A stretch of DNA of 63,451 bases from CAIURC01 sp043777315 (GCA_043777315.1 JAYVPW010000096.1:1-63451); one strand, 5' to 3'. Shown: positions 1 to 12,500, counted from the first letter of the stretch. Numbers and translations are program-made. Notes: generated by a model from the sequence alone, not told the origin.

Positions 1-41
1 GCCTTCAAAAGCAGTGGCATCATCGGTCGTCCAATCGGCAT
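1..41 (-). CDS. 5' end of an unidentified leftward gene (partial)
   Basis: Only the first 13 codons and part of a fourteenth lie in the window; they read MPIGRPMMPLLLK and run off the left edge. The call rests on an ATG (39-41 on the minus strand) preceded by an AAAGGAGG Shine-Dalgarno sequence at about 6 nt spacing. This is the clearest ribosome binding site in the window, where most starts lack one. Too little protein is visible to propose a function. It is divergent from the sugar isomerase gene at 230. Confidence 0.5.
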   Translation of the reverse strand, partial: MPIGRPMMPLLLK

Positions 42-229
42 GAGCCTCCTTTCTCACACCGCACCTGTTATTGCACGAACTAATCGCTCACCACACTAGC
101 GAGCCGTGGCCGGCCGTCGATCTTCGCGCGGAGCAATGAGAGCTTGTCGGAGCGTGGCGATTTGCGGCAGAGAGATGCCCCACTTTTCCCCGAGCAAAAG
201 ATGCGACGGGAGCCACTTCCAAAATACTT

Positions 230-1273
<1,044 letters not shown>

Positions 1274-1345
1274 CCCCGCGGACGCGCGGCTTGTGCAAAA
1301 CATGCCGATCTTGCGGCCCGCGCGGTCGCCTGCCACCTTGATCCC

Positions 1346-1909
1346 ATGAGCACGCTGGCTGACACCTACAAGTTCACCACCGACGAATTTTACCGGTTAT
1401 ATGAGACTGGCGTCATCGACTCGAAGGACCGGATCGAACTGCTCAACGGGGAACTCATCATCATGCACGCCATCGGCTACCGTCACGGTCAGGCTCTGAC
1501 GAATCTCAACTTCGAGTTTGGGGAGCAGGCGCGGCGGCGGTTCATGCTTTCGCTGCAAAACCCTGTTGAGCTGGAGCAATATTCCGCACCCCAGCCTGAC
1601 CTGGTGCTGGTGCCAATGAGCCGGCGTTATGCCCGCCGGCACCCGACTCCCGACGAGGTTTTCCTGATCGTCGAAGTCTCCGACTCGTTCCTCCGCTATG
1701 ATCGCGAAGAAAAGATGCGCGCCTATGCGGCGACCGGCATCCGGGAATTCTGGCTGCTCAATCTGGTGGACGATGTGCTGGAGATTTATCGTCAGCCGGA
1801 AGGCAACGCATACCTCGAGCAAATCGTCGTCCCTGCGGACGGGAGCGCGTCGCCGCTGGCCTTCCCGGATGTCGTGATAGCGCTCTCGGAAATCCTGCCG
1901 CCGAGATAG
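1346..1909 (+). CDS. Uma2-family (DUF820) putative PD-(D/E)XK endonuclease
   Basis: A 187-residue protein with the layout of the Uma2/DUF820 family: an N-terminal region with IELLNGELI, the acidic strand QPDLVLVP (about residue 87), then LIVEVSDSFLRYDREEKMRAYAATG (in pieces, about 107-130) and EFWLLN. The Asp and the Glu of VEVSD match the nuclease-like catalytic core of this restriction-endonuclease fold family. The role of Uma2 proteins is largely unknown; they are expanded in cyanobacteria, Verrucomicrobiota and Planctomycetota. A TTGCGG hexamer lies 35 bp before the ATG, so the transcript may be leaderless. It is convergent with the aminopeptidase gene, whose stop lies 3 bp away. Confidence 0.8.
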   Translation: MSTLADTYKFTTDEFYRLYETGVIDSKDRIELLNGELIIMHAIGYRHGQALTNLNFEFGEQARRRFMLSLQNPVELEQYSAPQPDLVLVPMSRRYARRHPTPDEVFLIVEVSDSFLRYDREEKMRAYAATGIREFWLLNLVDDVLEIYRQPEGNAYLEQIVVPADGSASPLAFPDVVIALSEILPPR

Positions 1910-1912
1910 CGG

Positions 1913-3022
1913 TTACTTCAACCGCTCGGGATTCAAGGCCTGCAGGGCCTTCGGCACGAAGAGCCCGTCTTCGCGGATCAGCTTTCCGTCGAAATGGATC
2001 GTGCCGCCGCCGTAGTCGGCGCGCTGGATTTGCACCATGTCCCAGTGGACTTGCGAGCGATTGCCGTTGTCCGCTTCCTCGTACGCCTGGCCCGGCGTGA
2101 AGTGGAATGAGCCGTTGATTTTTTCGTCGAAAAGGATGTCGCGCATCGGGTGCAAAATGTGCGGGTTGAAGGCGATCGCGAATTCGCCGATGAAGCGCGC
2201 ACCGGCGTCGCTGTCGAGGATCGCGTTGAGTTTCTCCGTGTGATTGGCCGTCGCGCCGCCGACCTTGCCATTCGTGAATTCCAGCCGCACGCCGTCGAAC
2301 GCCGTGCCCTGATAAATCGTCCCGGCGTTGAACGCGATGTGGCCATTCACCGAATCGCGAACGGGCGCCGTAAAGACTTCGCCGTCGGGAATATTGTGCG
2401 TCCCGCCGCAGGTGATCGCGCCGATGCCTTTGATCGAAAAGCGGAGGTCGGTCCCGGGCCCGCGGATTTCCACGCGGTCGGTTGCGTCCATCAGCGCCTT
2501 GAGCGCCTTCATGCCGGGGACCATCCGCGAGTAATCGAGCGTGCAGACATCGAAGTAGAAATTCTCGAATTGCTCCGTGCTCATGCCCGCCTGCTGCGCC
2601 ATCGACGACGACGGCCAGCGCAGCACGCACCACCGCGTTTTCTTCACCCGCCAGTCGAGCACGGGCTTCAGCTTCTTGCCGACGAGCTTCATTTTCTCGG
2701 GCGGAACGTCGGACATCTCCGTGATGTTCTGGCCGCCGCGAATGGCGATGTACGCCGCGACTTTTTTCATCTGCGCGAGCTGGATCGTGTTCGTTAAACT
2801 CAGCGCCTCCTCCTGCGCGCCGAGCGCCATCTCGCGACCGACGCGCGCGTGATGAATCTGCACGATCGGCGCGGCTCCCGCATCCCGCGCCGCGCGGATG
2901 AGCGCGATCGTCATCTCGTCGGGGATTTCAAAGGCGTCGATGAGGACTTTTTCGCCCTTCGCGAGCCGGGTGGAATGGGTGACGAGGAGACGTGCGAGTT
3001 TGTCGAAGCGGGGATCGTGCAT
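1913..3022 (-). CDS. M29-family aminopeptidase (aminopeptidase T/AmpS-like)
   Basis: A 369-residue cytoplasmic metallopeptidase that removes N-terminal amino acids from peptides. The dinuclear metal site of the M29 family is readable: Glu in DGEVFTAP, Glu in IGEFAIAFNP, His in GSFHFTPG, and the HWD pair near the C-terminus; the catalytic Tyr would be in GQAYEE. The length is close to the usual 370-410 residues. The start is the ATG at 3022. A TTGGCA...TACTCT promoter ends 9 bp upstream, so the mRNA would have almost no leader. It is convergent with the Uma2 gene and divergent from the NfeD-like gene. Confidence 0.87.
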   Translation of the reverse strand: MHDPRFDKLARLLVTHSTRLAKGEKVLIDAFEIPDEMTIALIRAARDAGAAPIVQIHHARVGREMALGAQEEALSLTNTIQLAQMKKVAAYIAIRGGQNITEMSDVPPEKMKLVGKKLKPVLDWRVKKTRWCVLRWPSSSMAQQAGMSTEQFENFYFDVCTLDYSRMVPGMKALKALMDATDRVEIRGPGTDLRFSIKGIGAITCGGTHNIPDGEVFTAPVRDSVNGHIAFNAGTIYQGTAFDGVRLEFTNGKVGGATANHTEKLNAILDSDAGARFIGEFAIAFNPHILHPMRDILFDEKINGSFHFTPGQAYEEADNGNRSQVHWDMVQIQRADYGGGTIHFDGKLIREDGLFVPKALQALNPERLK

Positions 3023-3031
3023 GGCGGCGGG

Positions 3032-3059
3032 AGAGTAGCGCGCAGTGAGTCGATGCCAA
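3032..3059 (-). promoter_or_regulatory. Promoter of the M29 aminopeptidase gene
   Basis: On the minus strand: TTGGCA (3059-3054), 16 bp spacer, TACTCT (3037-3032), then 9 bp to the ATG at 3022. The expected transcription start falls within a few bases of the start codon. Confidence 0.45.
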
Positions 3060-3134
3060 GTGAGCGAACGATCGGAGAGGTCGATGCAAGATGCGACTTG
3101 AGCGGCCTCATTGGCAGGTGGACGCTTTTCACAA

Positions 3135-4502
3135 ATGAAAATCCGCCGGTCACTGTGGCTCTTCCTGCTCGTGCTTTCCTCCCTCGTCGCCGCTGCCGCC
3201 GAGAGCGGACCCGTCTTTGTCGTGCCGCTGAAAACCGAGGTCTCCGAGGCGCAATTTTATTTCCTCCGCCGCGCGCTGAAGACCGCCGAACGCGAGCACG
3301 CCAGCGCCTTCGTCATCGATATGGAAACATACGGCGGCGACGTGAAAGCCGCGATCGACAACATGGACGCGCTGCTAAAAACGACGGTGCCGACGTTCAC
3401 GTTCGTCGATGGCCGCGCGATCTCCGCGGGCGCGCTGATCGCGATGGCGACGCAGAAAATTTACATGTCGCCGACCGCCGTGATCGGAGCCGCCGCGCCC
3501 GTCACATCGAGCGGCGAGGATTTGTCGAAAACGATGAGCGACAAAACCATCTCCGCGATGTCCGCGATCACCCGCGCCGCCGCCCAGAAAAACGACCACG
3601 ACATCGACATCGCGGACGCTTTCATCAGAAAAGAAAAAGAGGTGAAGCGCGGCGAAGTCGTGATCGACGGCAGCGATTCGCTGCTGACGCTCAGCGCCGA
3701 GGAAGCCGCGCGCGTTTACGGCGGCAGGCCACTTCTCTCCGCCGGCACCGCGACCTCGCTCGAGGACATGCTGCAAAAAGCCGGGCTCGTGGGATCGGTC
3801 CGGCGCGTCGAACCGACGGGCTTCGAGCATCTGGCAATCTGGGTCACCGCGCTCGCTCCGCTGCTCCTGCTCGGCGGGATCATGTGCGGCTACATCGAGT
3901 TCAAAATGCCCGGCTTCGGACTGCCAGGAATCGCGTCGATGATCTGCTTCACGCTCTTCTTTGCGGGGCACTACCTCGCGGGATTGGCGGGCTGGGAAGC
4001 GCCCGTTTGTTTCGCCATCGGTGTCGCGCTCGTGCTCGGCGAATTGATCATCCATCCGGGCACCATCGCGCCCGGAATCATCGGCGTGCTGCTCATCATC
4101 GCGTCGCTCATTTACGCCATGATCGACCGCTGGCCGAGCCAGCCGCTCTGGCCCACGCAGGACATGCTGCTGCGCCCGATGCTCAACTTCACCGTCGCCC
4201 TCACCGCCGCGATCATCGCCGCCTACCTCCTCGCAAAACATCTCCCCAACACGCCGCTCTACCATCGCCTCGTCCTCGGCGCGACCGTGCCGCCCGGCAT
4301 CTCCCTCGCCTCGCCCGCCGCCGTGCTCGCGATCAGCGCCGGCATGACCGGCATCGCCCGCACCACCCTGCGCCCGAGCGGCAAAGCAGCGTTCGGCGAT
4401 CAGCTCGTCGATGTCGTTTCGCAGGGCGAATTCATCCCCGCCAACGCGCCCATTCAGATCGTCCTCATCGAAGGCCCGCGCGTCGTCGTCGAGCCGGCGT
4501 AA
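3135..4502 (+). CDS. NfeD-family membrane-bound ClpP-class serine protease
   Basis: A 455-residue protein. It has an N-terminal signal peptide (MKIRRSLWLFLLVLSSLVA..), a periplasmic ClpP/crotonase-like protease domain (about residues 30-215), several hydrophobic membrane segments (about 240-385), and a C-terminal OB-fold NfeD domain containing RTTLRPSGKAAFG and ending in GPRVVVEPA. The serine of the AISAGALIAMATQKIYMSP segment matches the nucleophile position of the family. In known members the protease cleaves membrane-protein C-terminal tails, for example stomatin partners; no stomatin gene is adjacent here. The frame is open to a TTG at 3111, but the ATG at 3135 gives a clean signal peptide and was preferred. 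Confidence 0.85.
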   Translation: MKIRRSLWLFLLVLSSLVAAAAESGPVFVVPLKTEVSEAQFYFLRRALKTAEREHASAFVIDMETYGGDVKAAIDNMDALLKTTVPTFTFVDGRAISAGALIAMATQKIYMSPTAVIGAAAPVTSSGEDLSKTMSDKTISAMSAITRAAAQKNDHDIDIADAFIRKEKEVKRGEVVIDGSDSLLTLSAEEAARVYGGRPLLSAGTATSLEDMLQKAGLVGSVRRVEPTGFEHLAIWVTALAPLLLLGGIMCGYIEFKMPGFGLPGIASMICFTLFFAGHYLAGLAGWEAPVCFAIGVALVLGELIIHPGTIAPGIIGVLLIIASLIYAMIDRWPSQPLWPTQDMLLRPMLNFTVALTAAIIAAYLLAKHLPNTPLYHRLVLGATVPPGISLASPAAVLAISAGMTGIARTTLRPSGKAAFGDQLVDVVSQGEFIPANAPIQIVLIEGPRVVVEPA

Positions 4503-4521
4503 CGAAATTCGATACGGTCAG

Positions 4522-4639
4522 AATTTAGCCACGGACAGACACGGATAAAGAGCACGGATGGACACGGAAGGGACTTTTCCCCAGCAGAATTGTCCGTGTC
4601 CCATCCGTGTCTTTGTCCGTGTTCATCCGTGGATAAATT
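4522..4639. repeat. Inverted repeat of the CCACGGATNNACACGGA family
   Basis: Two arms of about 45 bp, built from repeated CACGGA/TCCGTG words, face each other around a short loop. The left arm starts with TTTAGCCACGGA and the right arm ends with CCGTGGATAAA. It fills the convergent gap between the NfeD-like gene and the amidohydrolase gene, so it may also act as a bidirectional transcription barrier. A related element is at 25131-25220. Confidence 0.75.
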
Positions 4640-5482
4640 TCAAACCTCTCCAGTTTTCTTGAGGTAAAACCGCGCCGCATTCCCGCCGAAAATCGCCTCG
4701 CGATCGGATGCCGCGAGCTGCCCGGTGTAGTCATCGACGAGCCGGAAAACCTGCTCGTAACTGCCCGCGAGCAAACAGACCGGCCAGTCGGAACCGAACA
4801 TCAGCCGCTCCACTCCGAACGCCTCGAACACCACGTCGAGATACGGTCGGAAATCCTCCGCCCGCCACGCGAGCGGGTCGGCTTCCGTGAGCATCCCGGA
4901 GACTTTGCAATGCACGTTCGGGCACGTCGCGAGTTCGCGGATTTGCTCGCGCCACGGCGAGATTGCGCCCGTTTTGATCGCCGGCTTCGCCATGTGATCG
5001 AGCACGAATCGCTGCGCCGGAAATCGCCCCGCGAGTTCGATCGCGGCGGGGAGTTGCTTCGGAAAAATCAGGAGGTCGTACGTGAGCTGGAAGGGCGCGA
5101 GCGCCGCGATGCCGCGGACAAAATCGGGCTGCAACAGGAAGCGGTCGTCCGGCTCGTCCTGCACGACATGCCGCACGCCGACGAACTTCGGATGCACCGC
5201 AAATTCCGCGAGCTGCTCCTTGACCCGGTCGCTCCGCAAATCGACCCAGCCGACCACTCCTTTGATCGCGGGTGCTCGATCCGCGAGCGCCAGCAGCCAG
5301 CGCGTTTCATCGAGCGTCTGCCGCGCCTGCACCGCGATCGAGCCGTCGAATCCCAGCGGCCCCTGGAGCGCCGCGAGGTCGTCCGGGAGCCAGTCGCGGT
5401 GCAGCGGAGAGCCCTGCGGAATCCACGGATACTGGACCGCGTCGTAGGCCCAGAAATGCTGGTGCGAATCGAGGCGCATCAC
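4640..5482 (-). CDS. Amidohydrolase-2 family protein (L-fuconolactonase-like)
   Basis: A 280-residue TIM-barrel metal-dependent hydrolase. It opens with the DSHQHFW motif typical of the lactonase branch (L-fuconolactonase, 2-pyrone-4,6-dicarboxylate lactonase). Further conserved pieces are FVLDHMAKP (about residue 168), CKVSGM, and FGSDWPVC (about 228), which carries the catalytic Asp. Members open sugar-acid or aromatic lactones; the actual substrate is unknown. It is downstream of dapF on the same strand with a 5 bp gap, so the two are probably co-transcribed, but no metabolic link is apparent. Confidence 0.82.
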   Translation of the reverse strand: MMRLDSHQHFWAYDAVQYPWIPQGSPLHRDWLPDDLAALQGPLGFDGSIAVQARQTLDETRWLLALADRAPAIKGVVGWVDLRSDRVKEQLAEFAVHPKFVGVRHVVQDEPDDRFLLQPDFVRGIAALAPFQLTYDLLIFPKQLPAAIELAGRFPAQRFVLDHMAKPAIKTGAISPWREQIRELATCPNVHCKVSGMLTEADPLAWRAEDFRPYLDVVFEAFGVERLMFGSDWPVCLLAGSYEQVFRLVDDYTGQLAASDREAIFGGNAARFYLKKTGEV

Positions 5483-5487
5483 GCGGT

Positions 5488-6291
5488 TCAGAGCGCCACG
5501 TCGCCCTCAAAAACGAAGTCGGCCGGCCCGGTGAGCTTCACGCCGCGATACGTCGCGCCCACCTTTTCAAAGGCGACCTCCAGCGTATCCCCACCGCGCA
5601 CCTGCACGCGCACCGGCGACGCCGCGCCCGTGAGTTCATGCGCGATCAGCGCGCACGCGACCATCCCCGTGCCGCACGCCAGCGTTTCATCTTCCACTCC
5701 GCGCTCGTACGTGCGAATCGCGATCGTCTGCGCATCGATCTGGCGGACGAAATTCGCGTTCGTTCCCTTCGGCGAAAAACGCGCGTGGTGGCGCAACGCC
5801 GCGCCGAGTTTGCGCACATCGAGCGCCTCCAAATTCTCGACGAAAACCACCGCGTGCGGCACGCCCGTGTTGATCGAATGAACCGTGTGCGTCTCGCCCG
5901 CGAGTTCGAGCGAGTGCGCGAGCTGGAGCGAATGCGGCTCACTCATTTCCAGCTCCACATTTTCGCCGAGCAGGCGCGCCGTGATCACCCCCGCGATCGT
6001 CTCGAAACTGACCGTCTCCGTTTCGCCACTGAGCCTCCCCGCAAACCGCGCAAAACAGCGCGCGCCATTCCCGCACATCTCCGCCTCGCCGCCGTCGGCA
6101 TTGTAATAACGCATCCGAAAATCGGCCGAGTTCTGCGCGGGCTCAACTACTAGCAACCCATCGCCGCCGACCCCGCGATGACGGTCGCAAAGCCGCGCGA
6201 TCCCCGATTTTTCCAAGCTCAGTTTGCCGTCCCGATTATCGAGCAAAACGAAATCGTTCCCGGCGCCATTCATCTTCGTGAAATGCAGCAT
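5488..6291 (-). CDS. dapF: Diaminopimelate epimerase
   Basis: A 267-residue enzyme that converts LL- to meso-diaminopimelate for lysine and peptidoglycan synthesis. The N-terminus MLHFTKMNGAGNDFV is characteristic. The two catalytic cysteines are Cys73 in MCGNGARC and Cys206 in ACGTGM. The frame stays open upstream to 6495, but that extension is encoded by the palindromic repeat at 6388-6518, so the ATG at 6291 is the right start. It is the first gene of a pair with the amidohydrolase gene. Confidence 0.96.
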   Translation of the reverse strand: MLHFTKMNGAGNDFVLLDNRDGKLSLEKSGIARLCDRHRGVGGDGLLVVEPAQNSADFRMRYYNADGGEAEMCGNGARCFARFAGRLSGETETVSFETIAGVITARLLGENVELEMSEPHSLQLAHSLELAGETHTVHSINTGVPHAVVFVENLEALDVRKLGAALRHHARFSPKGTNANFVRQIDAQTIAIRTYERGVEDETLACGTGMVACALIAHELTGAASPVRVQVRGGDTLEVAFEKVGATYRGVKLTGPADFVFEGDVAL

Positions 6292-6387
6292 ACGTCCGCC
6301 GAATAAAGCCGGAACCGCGCGCTTGGCGAGGGCGGTGCGCGGATTCGTTCGACGCCCTCTATTTTGGAGCGCGTTCGAGCCTTCCCC

Positions 6388-6518
6388 GTCATCCTGAGCG
6401 CAGCGAAGCGGAGTCGAAGGACCTCTCACTATTTCCCCGCTCGGGGCACGCCTCGTCGGGGGAAATAGTAAGAGGTCTTTCGACTCCGCCCGCAAAGCCG
6501 GGCTACGCTCAAGATGAC
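6388..6518. repeat. Interspersed palindrome, copy A
   Basis: An imperfect palindrome from GTCATCCTGAGCG to the complementary CGCTCAAGATGAC. The inner stem is GTCGAAGGACCTC..TTTCCCC facing GGGGAAA..GAGGTCTTTCGAC. It lies between dapF and the giant gene, both leftward. The right arm is of the GCCCGCAAAGCCGGGC type. Reading it as protein produces a false N-terminal extension of dapF. Confidence 0.9.
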
Positions 6519-6538
6519 TTAAATGTCGCTCGCGCGTC

Positions 6539-9500
6539 CTACTCGCTCGGCGGATTCGCCTCCCGCACGAGCGCGCCGTTCGTCTCGCTCATGATCAGGA
6601 TCGCGAGCTTTTCCACATCGCCGAGTTCGGTCGGACGGAGCATCTGGTAGTCGAGCGTCGCCCCGCCTGCCGCCGCCGTGCGCGGCAGCGGAACCGGCGT
6701 CGCGGGGTGTTCGCTCGAGTTCAGGCTCGCGTAATCGAACCGCCCGCGGAGGTCGGTGTAGCCGTCTTTGAAAAAGCGAATCTGTCCGTTTTTCAGCCGC
6801 GCATACACTTTCACGTAAGCCTTTGAGACCGGCTGATTCGCGGCCTGATCGCGCAGTTCCAGGCGCCCGTAATTCTCCACGAGACTCAGCCGCAGCGTGT
6901 TCGCGTGATGCGCCTGCGCCTTGCGCTGACCGGCCCCGAGAATTTCGATCAGCACATTCGCCCGCGCGAATTCCGCCGGCAGCGGGACATCGAGCGCATC
7001 CTTCCCCGCGGGCAAAACCTGCCGCACGGTTTTGCTCGGTTTGATGATCGAAAAACGGCCGGGATCCTGCGTCACGAACGGGCTGCTGCTGAACAGAAAC
7101 TCCGGGTCCATGAGGTAAAAATTGATCGTCACCTCCGGCAGATTCTTCCACGTCAGCGCGATGTTCTGCGCCTCGATTTTGAAGTCGAACGCCGGCTCGG
7201 TCGAAGCGAGCTCGCTCTGATGTCCCTCGCGGTTCGGCTTCGCATCAGGCTTTGCGGGCGGCTGGCCTTTTCCCTCGATCTCATCGAGCTGCGCCGTCAC
7301 GTCCGTGAAAAGCTTGCGCCAGCGATCCACGGGATGCGTCGCATAGCCCGCCGCGATGGTCCGCGCGTCGGCGAGCTTCGACTCAAAAAAGTCGGCGTAG
7401 CAGCGGAAGTAATCGTGCTGGATTCGCGTCGGCAATTCGTCCGGTTTGATCGTCGGGAACAGCGCGAGCGCCTCCTCCGTGCGATCCTGGAGGAAGAGAA
7501 AATAGACCACGCTCATCCGGTCCATCGCATCGAGCGCCGGTTTGTGCGCGAGGATGCGCAGGAGCGCCTGGTACTGCGCGCGCGCGACCGGATTTGCGAT
7601 GCGATTTTCCGCCCCGAGGCGGTGCCCGCGCTGGTTGATGAGCGGGCTGTATTCGAGTTGCTCGAACGCGCGGCGCTCAATCGGGTCGATCGTGATCAGC
7701 GGCGTTGCGAGCCACGGTCCGCACTGCGCGAGAAAGTCGTCCCGGTGCCGCAGCCATTCACGCAGCGCGGCGGTTTCGTTGTGCGCCACGGCGTAGGATT
7801 GGAGCACGTCGTTGTAAACGTGCCGCTGCGCGAGGACGCCGAGCAGCTTGCGGAAAAACTCGACGCTCTTCCGGGCGCGCCACGCCACGCGTTCGAGATT
7901 CAGCCGCTCCAAATTGTGCGCGGCGAGGAACGCGAACACCTCCTCCTCGCTCCCGTATTGCGACACGAAATCCCACGACGCCGTGTCCGGTTTCGAGAGC
8001 TGCCGCACGACCGTGAACGCGAACTGCTTCGCCGCGCCCGCCGTCTTTTCGTCCCGCGAAACATGCACCGGATAGTGCGCCATCGGCTCGGCGGCCGGCG
8101 CGGGGAAGTAGAAGAAATATTCGAGCCGCTGCGTGGTGTAAGGCTCGAGCCGCACGCGTTTGCTGTCGGTCGCCTTGCTCCCGAGCACCGGCAGCGCGCC
8201 GCGCGGAATCTGGATGAGCAGCTCGAGTTTCTGCGGCGCGGAAGTCGGGTTCGTGACGACCACATTCGCGCCATAAACCACGCCCGCGATGAACTCGCCG
8301 GACACGTATTTGTCGAACTTCTCGTTCCCCTCCATCCGCTCGCGATCATCCGCGCGGAAGAAGTTCTCGCTCACCAGCAGCTCGGTTTCCTGCGGCGCGA
8401 TTTCGGCCGGTTTGATCTCTTTGTGAAAGGCGATGAGCGGCCCACCGGTCTTCATCGTGAACTCGCGCCCGAGCGTTTTCGTCGCGTGTTTCGGCGACTC
8501 GAACGGCAGGTCGAGCACCGCCAGCGCGAGCATGATCTCGGAGAAATTCCGGCTCGCCTCCGCGACGTTCTTCGACAGGAACGGCGACTTGCCATCCCAC
8601 GCCGCGTAGTCGCGCCAGAACGCATTCACCGGGATCAACTCCGCGGTCTGCTGCGCCAGCGGAAGCCGGTAATAATTGTTCTCCGCCCACTCTTTGGTCG
8701 CCCCGAGCTTGCGATAAAATTGCCGCACCAACCCGCGCATCCGTGTCGCATCCTCGACGCCGAGCACGCCGAAATACGCGAGGTTGTTTTTGTCCTTTTC
8801 CGCCTCCTGCAACTGCACCTCTACCCCAGCGCGCGCTTCCTTGGCCCCACGCTCGTCTGCGAGCCTTTCGAGCTGATCCACTTGCCGCCCGGCGACCGCG
8901 GAGTCCAACGACATCCGTCCCTTCATTTCTTGCGGCATCGCCTTCGCCGCCGACATCGGCGCGGGTGCCAATGCCGGACTTGCGGGTGAATCGAATGCGA
9001 CTGCCGCCACTTCCGCTTCCTTTTTCGCGCCTGCAAATCCGAACTCGTCTCCGCCACTCATCGCTCGTCCCCGGAGCGCGGTTTCGAACCACCGGTTTTC
9101 CTGGTCTGGATTCGGCGGCAGCAGGTCGAAGGTTTCGCGCAAATGCCGCGCGATGCCCGCGGATGCGGCGGGGAGGCGGCGAGCGAGCAGGGCGCGTTCG
9201 GCAGCGTTGAGGCGGGCGAAATTCCACGGCTCGAGAAAGCGCGAGAGGTCGGTCTCGAGCAGCCATTCGTCGAGGAAAGTCTTCTCCTTTTTGTTGCGCA
9301 GATACGGCTGCACGACCTTCGCGAAAAAGTCGGGATCCTTGCGCGAAAGGAAGACGTTCAATTCGTGGCAGGCGAACTCGGAATACTTCGCGCGCTTCTC
9401 CTCGTCCTTCAGTTTCGGCCACTCCAAAATCCATGCGAACTTCGCCAGATTCGCGTCGCCGCTGAGCGTCGTGAAGAGCGCGTAAATCGAGGCGAGCGAA

Positions 9501-12500
9501 TCGTAGGTCTCCAGCTCCGACGTGAGAATATCCGGCAGCGTGAGCGTCTGTCCGCCCGCCAGCAGACTGACTTCCTTGCGTTCGCTGAATGGCTTTTGCG
9601 GATCGAGATTCCGCGTCAGCCGCAGGTCTTGAAATTTCGCCGGCGCCTCCGCCAGCGCGAACGACCGATGCACCGCGCTCGACAAGTCCTCCGCATAAAC
9701 CTGCACCTGCTGCCGGTCCCCGAGCAGCTTCCGCGGAATCGACACGACGCCATTTTTATCGGGCACGAGGTTGTAAAAAACCGGCGCTGCGGCGGCGAGA
9801 AAGTCGAGGTCGGCACCGGGAGACGCCGCATCCGGGCTGGTCTTCGCAAAGGCAGTTGCTGCTTCCATTGGACTCGCTGGCGCTTTCCGCCGCGCCTCCG
9901 CGCGGTCGCCGCGAGACGCTCCCGCCGCCTGCCCCGCTTCCATCGATTGCGCGGCGACTTCCGTCGAGCGGACATCCCAAGGATTCAAGAGCAGTCCCGG
10001 ACGGGTGAGCATATTCCCCGGAAAAATCTTCGCGTAGCGCCGCTCCAAAATGTAACGGAACTCGTCGCCGATGGGCCGACCGGCGGCGAAGAGATTGGGC
10101 CTCCGGGCTGGCGTGAGTAGTTCCGGTTCGGGACGCGAAAAGTCGCCGAGATCGCTCAGCCACTGATCCTGCCCGGGATGAAAACGGGTGGCGGCGACGT
10201 GCACGCGCGTGAACGAATTCGCATTGCGGAGCTGCACGAGGAGAGAGTCGGCATCCTCCCGGATCGACTCGATTTGCAACGGCGCGGGGTTGCGCAATTC
10301 GAGCTGCCGGTTCGGCGAAATCAGCCAGCTCGTTGCGATCGATCCGGCCGTGACACGGATCGTCACTTCCTCACGCGACGCCTGAATTCGCAGCGAGTAG
10401 TCGCCGGGGGCGAGTCCTTTGATTTGCAGAAATCCCCGTCCGAGCGAGAGCGCGTCGAAGCGATCCGCCGCGAACGAATCGCCGCGCCTTTCCAACAGCG
10501 AAACGTCCGCCTGCCGGAGTGGACCGGCTCCGCCAAACCACGGCACTTCGATCAACGAACCTGCGGTCGCGTGGATGACGCCGGGCTGTTTCGCGCCGTC
10601 CGGTTCGACCATCCACGAGCGCGTGTGGCCATCGGGCAGCGCGGCCACGAGCTGCATCTCGTCGTCGAGTGCGCCGAGATCGATCCGTCCGCGCTCGTCG
10701 CTGCGCAGCGGGATGCTGATCGGTTGGCGGAATTCGCGATGCCGAAAAGTGAAGACGATTTGCTGGTCCGGCAGCGGCTCGCCGTTCTTGCCGAGGAGAT
10801 CGAGAACGTAGCCGCCGCCGATGCGCGCGAAGTGTGCATCCGCAGTGTGCGCGGTTTTGTCGATGCCGTTCAGGGACCAGCTTCGCGTCGCGGAAACGTC
10901 CTTCTTTTCGCCGCCGGTGCTGAGGCTCTCGACCTTGGCCGTGAGCGTGACGGTGAGCTGCGCGAGGCGGTCGGGGACGGTGATGGTGTGCGTCGAAACT
11001 TTCGCGGGATCGAAAGTCAGCCCGGTGATTTCTCGCGTCGTCGAGATGCCGTCGAGCGTCGTCGAGGTGATCGCGAGCTTCGCGTCCTGGAGCAGGCTCG
11101 GGGCGATCTGCGTATCGCCGACGAGCAGCGCGGCGCGGATGCCGAGCGTGGCCTCGCGACCAGCGAGGAGTTGCTCGCGCGCGACGAAAAATTGGGCGTC
11201 GAGCCGGTAGTTCTCGGCGTGATGCTCGAAGCTCGTGAGCGTCGCGAATTCGCCCGCCGGATCGGCGAGAATGATCGGCTTGTTCCCCGGCTGATTCGTG
11301 AACGGCACGATGATCCGGCCGCTCTTTTCGTCGGGCGTGAATTTGCGTCCGTCCAGCCACACCACAGCATTCGCGACCGGCTGCCGCGCTTCGTCGATGA
11401 CACTGAGCATGTCGCCCGCGGGGCCGGTCTGCTGGAGCAAATGCCACTGGCCTTTCCGAATCAGCACGCGGCTCGATTTGCCGCCGCCGATGAATTCGAT
11501 GACCCACGCGCCCCGCCGATTCGCGAGTTCCGGGAACTCGAATTTCCGCGCCGTTCGGAGCAGCGGCGGCGCTTTGAACTCGTGCGTTTTCTCCGCGTTG
11601 GCGACGAGCCCATCGAGCTGCAGGTCGGTGTTGAGCTGGCGATTTTGCGCGAGGAAAAAGCTGAGCGCGTTGACCTCGTAAATCTTCACGATGAGCTTCG
11701 GCGCGTTCTTCACGAACACGTCGAGCGCGACGGCATCGGCGGGCGCGTGGAAGAGCGGATTGGCCGGCGCGAAGTCGATATCGACGCGATCCTTCAATGC
11801 CTGAAACGCCGTCGGCGACAGGAGCGCGGACCATTGCTCCGGCTCGCCGATGCCGTGCGTGATTTTCGATTCGGCGAAGAGCGGCTTGAGAAATTCGTCG
11901 CGCAAATAGACGGCGAACGGCTCCCACGACTTCTCGTCTTTGAGCAGTTCGAGCAGGAATTCGCGGACGAGCCATTCGTCGTTTCCGATCGGGGGCGAAC
12001 TCCCGAGCGCCTCGCCGAGATCGGCGTTGAGATCGATCGCACTCTCCGCGCGGTCGGCGCGCTGCAGATATTCCGTGCGTACGTACGCGGCGCGGCGGGG
12101 GAGTTTCAGATATTCGAGAAAGCGCGCCCGATCGTAAGTCCCGCGCGTGCGATCGTGCAGCAGGCGCAGGTGCAGGATGTGTGCTTTGAGCGTGTTGAAG
12201 CTCGGGCTGAGGTTCTTCGCGTAGGTCCAAATCCGCTCCAGCCATGCCTCGCGTTCGACGGGGTCGAACTCGACATCGGCATCGGCGCTGGGAAGCAATT
12301 TTCGCAGCCGCGCGAAAACGAACGCCTGGGTGCCAAACAAGGTTGGAAGGCGGTTCGCGAGCTGGTCGAGTTGCTCGGGCAGCAGGGCTTTGTGGATCGG
12401 AAACTCGCCGAAACCTTTGCTCTCATTCGTCCGCAAATCGGCCTCGATCAGCTCGACGAGCCCCGGCAAATTGGGCCGCTGAATGCGACTCAGCAACGCG

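Noticed and set aside
4620..4640. DnaA-box-like TTATCCACGG on the minus strand
   Set aside because: It is part of the CACGGA-word inverted repeat, is a single site and does not match TTATNCACA at the last base, so there is no origin evidence.
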